Of a stretch of DNA of 5,134 nt, positions 4,971 to 5,134 are shown piece by piece. Source of the stretch: CAITSH01 sp945892985. GTDB taxonomy: Bacteria > Pseudomonadota > Gammaproteobacteria > Burkholderiales > SG8-39. Under the pieces are notes generated by a model. That model was not told the DNA's origin and did no database searches. It saw nothing but the letters and a program-made list of their open reading frames with translations. The stretch spans positions 1 to 5,134 of the forward strand of contig CAMDDU010000098.1 of NCBI GenBank assembly GCA_945892985.1, in the 5' to 3' direction. Both the position numbers and the translations under genes were made by a program. Position 1 is the stretch's first letter, and each line of letters begins with the position of its first letter.

Positions 4971-5134
4971 AGGCCCAGCGCGGCGATCATCAACAGGCTC
5001 GCGGGCGAAATGCGCAAATCCTTGTCGCGTCCTGAAACCGTGGAGCGGATGAGGGGGCTGGGTGCGCTTGTCGTCAGCGATACGCCGGCTGAATTTGCCG
5101 CATTCCTGAGAAAGGATAATGAGCGCTGGGAGCG
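4971..5134 (+). pseudogene. Truncated Bug receptor C-terminus joined to unrelated upstream DNA (runs off the right edge)
   Basis: From about 4971 the frame reads RPSAAIINRLAGEMRKSLSR followed by PETVERMRGLGALVV, a normal Bug C-terminal region. The last 114 bases equal the window's left end. Upstream of about 4971 the same frame stays open back past an in-frame ATG at 4839, but it does not resemble any part of a Bug receptor. The usual 'W-G-hydrophobic-P-x-x-TP' segment that precedes 'xxIINRL' is replaced by GSQVMGLGMKCT. The receptor is thus cut off about 64 residues before its C-terminus. If the molecule is circular or tandem, the hybrid frame from 4839 through to the stop at 148 would be 109 residues. 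That product would have no signal peptide and is unlikely to function. Confidence 0.6.
5021..5134. repeat. 114-bp direct terminal repeat, right copy
   Basis: This copy is identical to bases 1-114. The sequence just left of it (4971-5020) is still plausible receptor coding sequence in frame with the repeat. The natural upstream neighbour of base 1 may therefore be exactly what is seen at 4971-5020, as expected for a circle or tandem repeat. Confidence 0.97.

Noticed and set aside
4910..4990. 26-codon hydrophobic minus-strand frame beginning MIAALGLVHFIPKP
   Set aside because: It has no ribosome-binding site, and its first codons are antisense to receptor coding sequence. It was kept only as a possible tail of a truncated convergent gene, not called as a small membrane protein.
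1..5134. Insertion sequence or transposon explaining the terminal repeats
   Set aside because: No transposase, terminal inverted repeats or target-site duplication is visible, and the repeat is plain receptor coding sequence.
1..5134. CRISPR array, tRNA or rRNA genes
   Set aside because: No spaced direct repeats, cloverleaf-like sequence or rRNA signature was seen on either strand.

Overview
The window looks like a catabolic locus from a GC-rich betaproteobacterium, most likely Burkholderiales. Two periplasmic receptors of the Bug family (substrate-binding proteins of tripartite tricarboxylate transporters), a family hugely expanded in that order, lie in one small cluster, and codon use is strongly biased to G/C at third positions. 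The species cannot be told from the sequence alone.

Layout, left to right, all on the + strand: (1) the C-terminal 48 residues of a first Bug receptor (1-148); (2) a 419-bp spacer (149-567) with no convincing gene but a dense group of inverted repeats at 191-246; (3) a 259-residue crotonase-fold protein (568-1347) that matches 6-oxocamphor hydrolase, a C-C bond-cleaving beta-diketone hydrolase, rather than a CoA-ester hydratase; (4) a 103-bp spacer holding a perfect (TGAAG)5 pentanucleotide repeat; (5) a complete second Bug receptor with signal peptide (1451-2434); (6) a 785-residue molybdopterin-binding large subunit of the xanthine dehydrogenase / CoxL family (2431-4788), starting at TTG and overlapping the receptor stop by 4 bp; (7) a non-coding tail with a 9-bp inverted repeat, followed by a second copy of the first receptor's C-terminal coding sequence running off the right edge.

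Bases 1-114 and 5021-5134 are identical. The window is therefore one 5,020-bp period of a tandem repeat, or a circular molecule or contig with its overlap left on. No replication, mobilisation or transposase gene is visible, so a self-replicating plasmid is unlikely. At the right end, receptor-like sequence begins abruptly near 4971 after unrelated DNA. That looks like a rearrangement joint inside the first receptor gene.

Working model (inference): the Bug receptor captures an organic acid or ketone in the periplasm. The molybdenum enzyme adds water-derived oxygen to a ring or enone and may oxidise it to a 1,3-diketone. The crotonase-fold hydrolase then opens the diketone by retro-Claisen cleavage. 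Molybdenum hydratase/dehydrogenase steps followed by 1,3-dione hydrolysis are known for cyclohexenone and for anaerobic steroid ring-A degradation, but the substrate here is unknown. The iron-sulfur and FAD subunits normally needed by such a molybdenum enzyme are absent from the window.
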